This document shows, piece after piece, positions 57,701-64,000 of a DNA stretch of 64,000 nucleotides (positions are counted from its first letter, which is position 1; each line of letters starts with the position of its first letter). The position numbers were made by a program, and so were the translations under genes. The DNA comes from Candidatus Nitrosocaldaceae archaeon (lineage in GTDB: Archaea; Thermoproteota; Nitrososphaeria; Nitrososphaerales; Nitrosocaldaceae): contig BPGC01000003.1 in the NCBI GenBank assembly GCA_026002835.1, forward strand, positions 62,001 through 126,000, given 5' to 3'. The notes under the pieces are model-generated. The model made no database searches. It had not been told where the DNA came from and saw only the letters and a program-made list of their open reading frames with translations.

Positions 57701-57890
57701 ATCTATACCATAAATCCTTCATTATCCTTCCTCTTATATGCCCTACATGAGGTTCTCCATTCATAGTTGGAGGACCTTCTATGAATCCTATCTTTGGCTT
57801 ATCTTTAAGCTCTTCATTTAGTTTATCTTTAACCTTTATACTATTTTCTCTAACAAACTCTTCAAATGCTCTTAGATCAAACTTCTCCAT
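54711..57890 (-). CDS. ileS: Isoleucyl-tRNA synthetase
   Basis: This 1,059-residue class I synthetase has HIGH motif as PHVGH (48-51), GWDTQGLPVE, an editing domain with FTVVTDEMVGV and GIVHLSPANGEEDF, and KMSKS near residue 592 (NKMSKSLGNV). A zinc site (CSNCKHK and CEKCNGD) and a long anticodon-binding C terminus complete it. It is the eukaryal/archaeal-type enzyme and full length. Confidence 0.95.
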   Translation of the reverse strand: MEKFDLRAFEEFVRENSIKVKDKLNEELKDKPKIGFIEGPPTMNGEPHVGHIRGRIMKDLWYRFNILQKYNVIFRAGWDTQGLPVELQAEKELGLTGSKAENLKKVGMEKIVEKCKEIVHKYNKRWVEVDNILGISLDHENAYWTYHDKYIEREWQYLKKAWNKGILVEDYAIVAYCPSCQTSLSHAEVNQGYETVEDPSLYYKVKLVDEDAYIIVWTTMPFTVVTDEMVGVKPDADYLYISVNNERWIVGKDRLEELMKELKIEEYSVIKSIKGEELEGKRYLHPLIDLIPGLKELSDSIHFVAAEEFVDTATGSGIVHLSPANGEEDFSVARRRNVPIFNPIDDQARFTELAGIFAGMFVRDADIHVVEKLRERNALVKIGRIKHEYPLCWRSKHKLIWLARREYFNMVSKIGDLSIKAADKVEYYYPEPKNRFLSIIAEQKPWCVSRERVWGAPLPIWVCSNCKHKNALFSREEIIKNAKELPDGTDFELHRPWIDKIIIKCEKCNGDAYREPFVLDTWHNSGAAPYASLTDEEFNELVPVPFLTEGIDQTRGWAYTLLIESVIMYGDAKAPFRSFLFQGHVLDEKGNKMSKSLGNVIDGYEMVSKYPADLIRLYFIWKASPIDPLNFSINEMLKRTYQILNTLYNLHVYFLQNSSYDKFDINKHNVRWAIDNNLLKESEIWLLSRLERVKEIVTNSYERCRYHEGARALENFIINDLSQTYLPLTRNELWSDDEASKNRRLAIYAILSDALFTTDILLHPITPFITDYLAIKAFNKDSILLERWPKKEPTFVNDQIEKAFDIMSNVISIANAARNKAGLKRRWPLSKAYIAIKRDDAKILRNYIELLKNQINVQEVKIVELKDKMIDNIIIMLDNMLPITLKLSLNRRKIAPRVKADLKKVLDAFNNLDYDQVIRELSNDKFVLAYDNKEVEISIDDVDIDYEVKEGYTLAERDGIFVFLTTERDQELIAKGVVRDIARRLQALRKERGYNPTDILDIAYVANLDDNTVSLLENLLDELAYLVRVKEVKLLKDVINGVNWQESELDGKKILISIE

Positions 57891-58093
57891 ATTAGAGAAT
57901 GAGTATAAGAGTAATATAATAACCTAATTCCATCCTTTTAAACTGTATATGTGTCTTTAAAAATATCTAATTTGATATGGATGGAATATATAATATTCTA
58001 TATAGGATAGTTCATAGATATTATTTCCTATAAAGGATATTTTATTTAAAAAGTTTCCAAAAATATATAAAGAAGGATAACGCATAATAATCT

Positions 58094-61825
<3,732 letters not shown>

Positions 61826-62630
61826 AACTCTTTTGGTGTTTTATAGTTTAATGAGGAATGTGGTCTTCTATAGTTATAATCAATGAAGAACTGTTCTATC
61901 ATCTTATCTGCTTCTTCAAATGTATCAAATTCATACTGCCATATATAATCCTCTTTTATTACTCTATGGAATGCTTCAATATGTGCATTCTGATCTGGTC
62001 TATTCTTACCAGTAACCTCTTGTTTTATACCATATACTTTTAATACATTGATGAATCTATTACTAGTGTATTGCATACCTCCATCATTCCTAATTGTTAA
62101 ATTATCAATCTTGTTAAATCTATCAGTCATAGCTTTATCTAATGTCTTTATAGCTTCATTGGTATTGCATTCTTTGCTAAATGTATATGCTAACCATTCT
62201 CTAGTATAACAATCTATTATATTGAATAGATAGCACCAACCATCTTTATTGCACCATATGTATGTTATATCCTGTTCCCACAGTTGATTAGGTTTAGTTG
62301 CTACTGTTATTACTCTCTTCCTGATTATCTTATTTCTTATATTATTCCTCTTTATTAAATTAAGAATCTTTAACAATCTATATACTTTCTTCCTATTAAT
62401 CTTAATACCTTCTCTATTTAATATAGCTGTTATCCTTCTAATGCCATATGAAGGATGATCTAATGCTATCTGTTCTATCTTCTCTAATAACTCTAGATCT
62501 AATCTCTTATCTAATCTTTTATCTGCTCTATCTTTATGTTTATAATAATAACTACTTGTAGCATAACCAGATAGTCTAGATGCTTTCCTTATACCAAATT
62601 TAGTTAATAGTTTAGCATGAACCATCTTTC

Positions 62631-62927
62631 TTACCTCTTTCTTAGCCCCTTTTTTAATAACTCATTTGCTAGTGCTAGATCAGCTATCATCTCTTTTAAT
62701 CTCTTATTCTCTTCTTCTAACTGTTTCTCTCTATTAGATACATTACCAGCTAAAGCTTTACTACCTCCTTCTATGAATTGTTCCTTCCATCTATATACCA
62801 TAGATGCTTGTACATTATACTTCCTACATATCTCTGCTAATGGTTGATTGGTTGTTAATAACTCTAATACTATCATCCTCTTCTCTTCAATACTCCATCT
62901 CTTTCTAGCCATAATATACACCTCCAA
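62631..62927 (-). CDS. IS3 OrfA (helix-turn-helix and leucine zipper)
   Basis: This 98-residue protein has an HTH (RWSIEEKRMIVLELL ... VQASMVYRWKEQFIEGG) that binds the element ends, and a coiled-coil zipper (KQLEEENKRLKEMIADLALA). The true start may be the ATG at residue 6 (ARKRWSIEEK). The frame ends with TAA just after the slippery site, as expected for a frameshift-regulated IS3 element. Confidence 0.92.
   Translation of the reverse strand: MEVYIMARKRWSIEEKRMIVLELLTTNQPLAEICRKYNVQASMVYRWKEQFIEGGSKALAGNVSNREKQLEEENKRLKEMIADLALANELLKKGLRKR
62649..62655 (-). promoter_or_regulatory. Programmed -1 ribosomal frameshift site of the IS3 element
   Basis: On the coding strand the heptamer A-AAA-AAG lies in the exact zero-frame phase near the end of orfA (TTA AAA AAG GGG). 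A -1 slip continues GGG GCT AAG and runs without a stop into orfB. This matches the known mechanism for IS3 OrfAB fusion. Confidence 0.8.
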
Positions 62928-62978
62928 AACTATACCTTAAAAATTGCTCAAAACGTTCCAGCTTTAATGGGGTACAGT

Positions 62979-63167
62979 ACAGCTCTATGAGCCTCATCAA
63001 ATACTATTAATGAGAAATCTTTTAATGATAATATATCATTCATTAGATCATTTCTAACTACTTCTGGTGTAGCAAAGTATATCTTATGTTTATCCCATAT
63101 TGCTTTTCTATATATTGGATTAATACTGCCAGTAACTACAGCTATATCTTTTATCTTCAAGAATCTA
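62979..63167 (-). pseudogene. Hef/FANCM-like helicase fragment
   Basis: About 63 codons remain: FARFLKIKDIAVVTGSINPI, KIYFATPEVVRNDL and FSLIVFDEAHRAV, the Ia-to-II motif segment of the Hef/Mph1 helicase family. Both ends are broken: the IS3 element cuts it right after DEAHRAV and the IS5-like relic joins it at about 63167. It is not functional. Confidence 0.7.
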
Positions 63168-63169
63168 GC

Positions 63170-63493
63170 AAATGTATCTTTATGTAATGCTTCTTTATAT
63201 CTAACTTATAATCTAGTTTGATTAACCTCTTATCTCTGAATAATCTACTGGTTTAAGTTTAGGTATTAATCTATTTAAAGCTATAGTAAAACCTTCTATT
63301 ATCTGATATATCTAACATATATCTTATTATTGCTAGGAATTGTGGATAATTATTAGTAATCTGATATAGTTTGCTAATTATGCTTATTCATCTCTTCTAA
63401 CTCTTTATCATAGTTATCAACAAAATCTAATGATAATAATATCTCACCTCTTCTTACTAATGCTTCATTATATGCTCTCCAATCTCTAGGCAT
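63170..63493 (-). mobile_element. Second relic of the IS5-like element
   Basis: Long blocks match the element at 4105-5024, including the stretch from about 63216 onward against about 4711 onward, and the shared transposase N-terminal coding region. The minus-strand start reads MPRDWRAYNEALVRRGEILL, typical of this DDE family. A large internal part, including the catalytic region, has been lost. The far terminal repeat could not be found. From 63494 to 63678 I see nothing except a TATA-like stretch. Confidence 0.65.
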
Positions 63494-63678
63494 ATCATCT
63501 TAATTATAATGGCGATCAATATCTTTTATGTTGCTAGTGATCTATCAGTTATTCGACACAGCAGCTATCAGTTATACCAGTTAGATGTTAAGAAAGTAAT
63601 CATATTATAATTAATAATTTACTATTAACATATGTAAATTTTACTTAGTTTTATATTATATAAACACTAACTATTATC

Positions 63679-64000
63679 ATGCATGAACTAAAAGGAAAGT
63701 TTGCATCCTCTACAGAGAAGAGGAGAATTGTATGGGAGGAGATAATATGGCCTCTGATATTAGAGAAAGATAGGCCATATTTTACAATAGAAGAGTATCA
63801 TAAAAAGAGAGATAAATATTCTAAGGAGAATAATATAAACTTGAAAATTATAACTGGTGGTTTTGTATCTTTAATAGTTAAGGGTTTAATTATAAAAGAT
63901 AAAGATCCAGATGTATATTATATACATTATAAATTGATCCCATATCTAAGGAAGAAGACAGTATTAAGTTATGGACAAGCAGCTAGAGAAGTAACAGTAA
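63679..64000 (+). CDS. Hypothetical protein, cut by the window edge
   Basis: The frame is open from ATG 63679 to the end (107 codons seen). It reads EKRRIVWEEIIWPLILEKDR, then FTIEEYHKKRDKYSKENN, FVSLIVKGLIIKDK and SYGQAAREVTV. It looks helical and basic, perhaps a winged helix. TATATTATATAAAC lies about 20-30 bases upstream. No family is recognised from this part. Confidence 0.6.
   Translation, partial: MHELKGKFASSTEKRRIVWEEIIWPLILEKDRPYFTIEEYHKKRDKYSKENNINLKIITGGFVSLIVKGLIIKDKDPDVYYIHYKLIPYLRKKTVLSYGQAAREVTV

Overview
The window comes from an archaeon of the Nitrososphaerota (Thaumarchaeota) line. It carries an archaeal 16S gene with a bulge-helix-bulge processing stem, a Cdc48/VAT ATPase, aEF-1beta, L15e, S17e, a single-domain histone, Pus10 and the LysW-carried lysine/arginine pathway. 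Protein genes are very AT-rich while the rRNA genes are GC-rich, which fits a thermophile. A Nitrosocaldaceae-like (possibly Nitrosothermus-like) host is my inference; no amo gene is present to test it. A heme O synthase gene implies an aerobic terminal oxidase.

Layout. 1-1,900: 5' end of 23S, a short spacer without tRNA, 16S, and a structured 16S leader, all on the minus strand. 1,900-5,700: a gene graveyard holding a decayed luciferase-like oxidoreductase, an intact DegT-type aminotransferase, a dead IS5-like element and a decayed EpsI-like gene. 5,700-21,400: ordinary chromosome with ctaB, Cdc48, aEF-1beta, a metallo-beta-lactamase nuclease, a nucleotidyl-cyclase-like protein, a glycosyltransferase, a MoxR/VWA pair, a sugar-phosphate operon (PfkB kinase, transketolase N half, ribulose-phosphate epimerase, transketolase C half, transaldolase) and pus10.

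21,500-29,550 is an accessory island. It starts at an orphan 3' half of a class II tRNA. It holds a TSPPY DNA methyltransferase, two unknown genes, a class I tRNA with a serine-type GCU anticodon, a transposase operon with a ribbon-helix-helix gene and a palindromic operator over its promoter, and wrecked plasmid or virus genes (primase-polymerase, Snf2-like and XPD-like helicases).

29,580-57,900 is core genome: Cys-type thi4 with a hemerythrin gene, argS, trmI, nnrD and L15e. A nearly continuous argG-lysW-argX-argC/lysY-argB/lysZ-argD/lysJ-lrp-homocitrate synthase-lysW2-lysX-lysK cluster (39.5-48.6 kb) can carry both arginine and lysine synthesis on LysW carriers. It is followed by egtD/egtB for ergothioneine, purS, a DEAD-box helicase, two tRNAs, histone, tatD, S17e and ileS.

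58,000-64,000: a large secreted repeat protein with about 16 exact copies of a 45-bp unit and an internal near-identical duplication. Its 3' end is interrupted by an intact IS3-family element that shows a textbook A-AAA-AAG frameshift site. Beyond it lie a helicase fragment, a second dead copy of the IS5-like element, and an unknown gene cut by the window edge.
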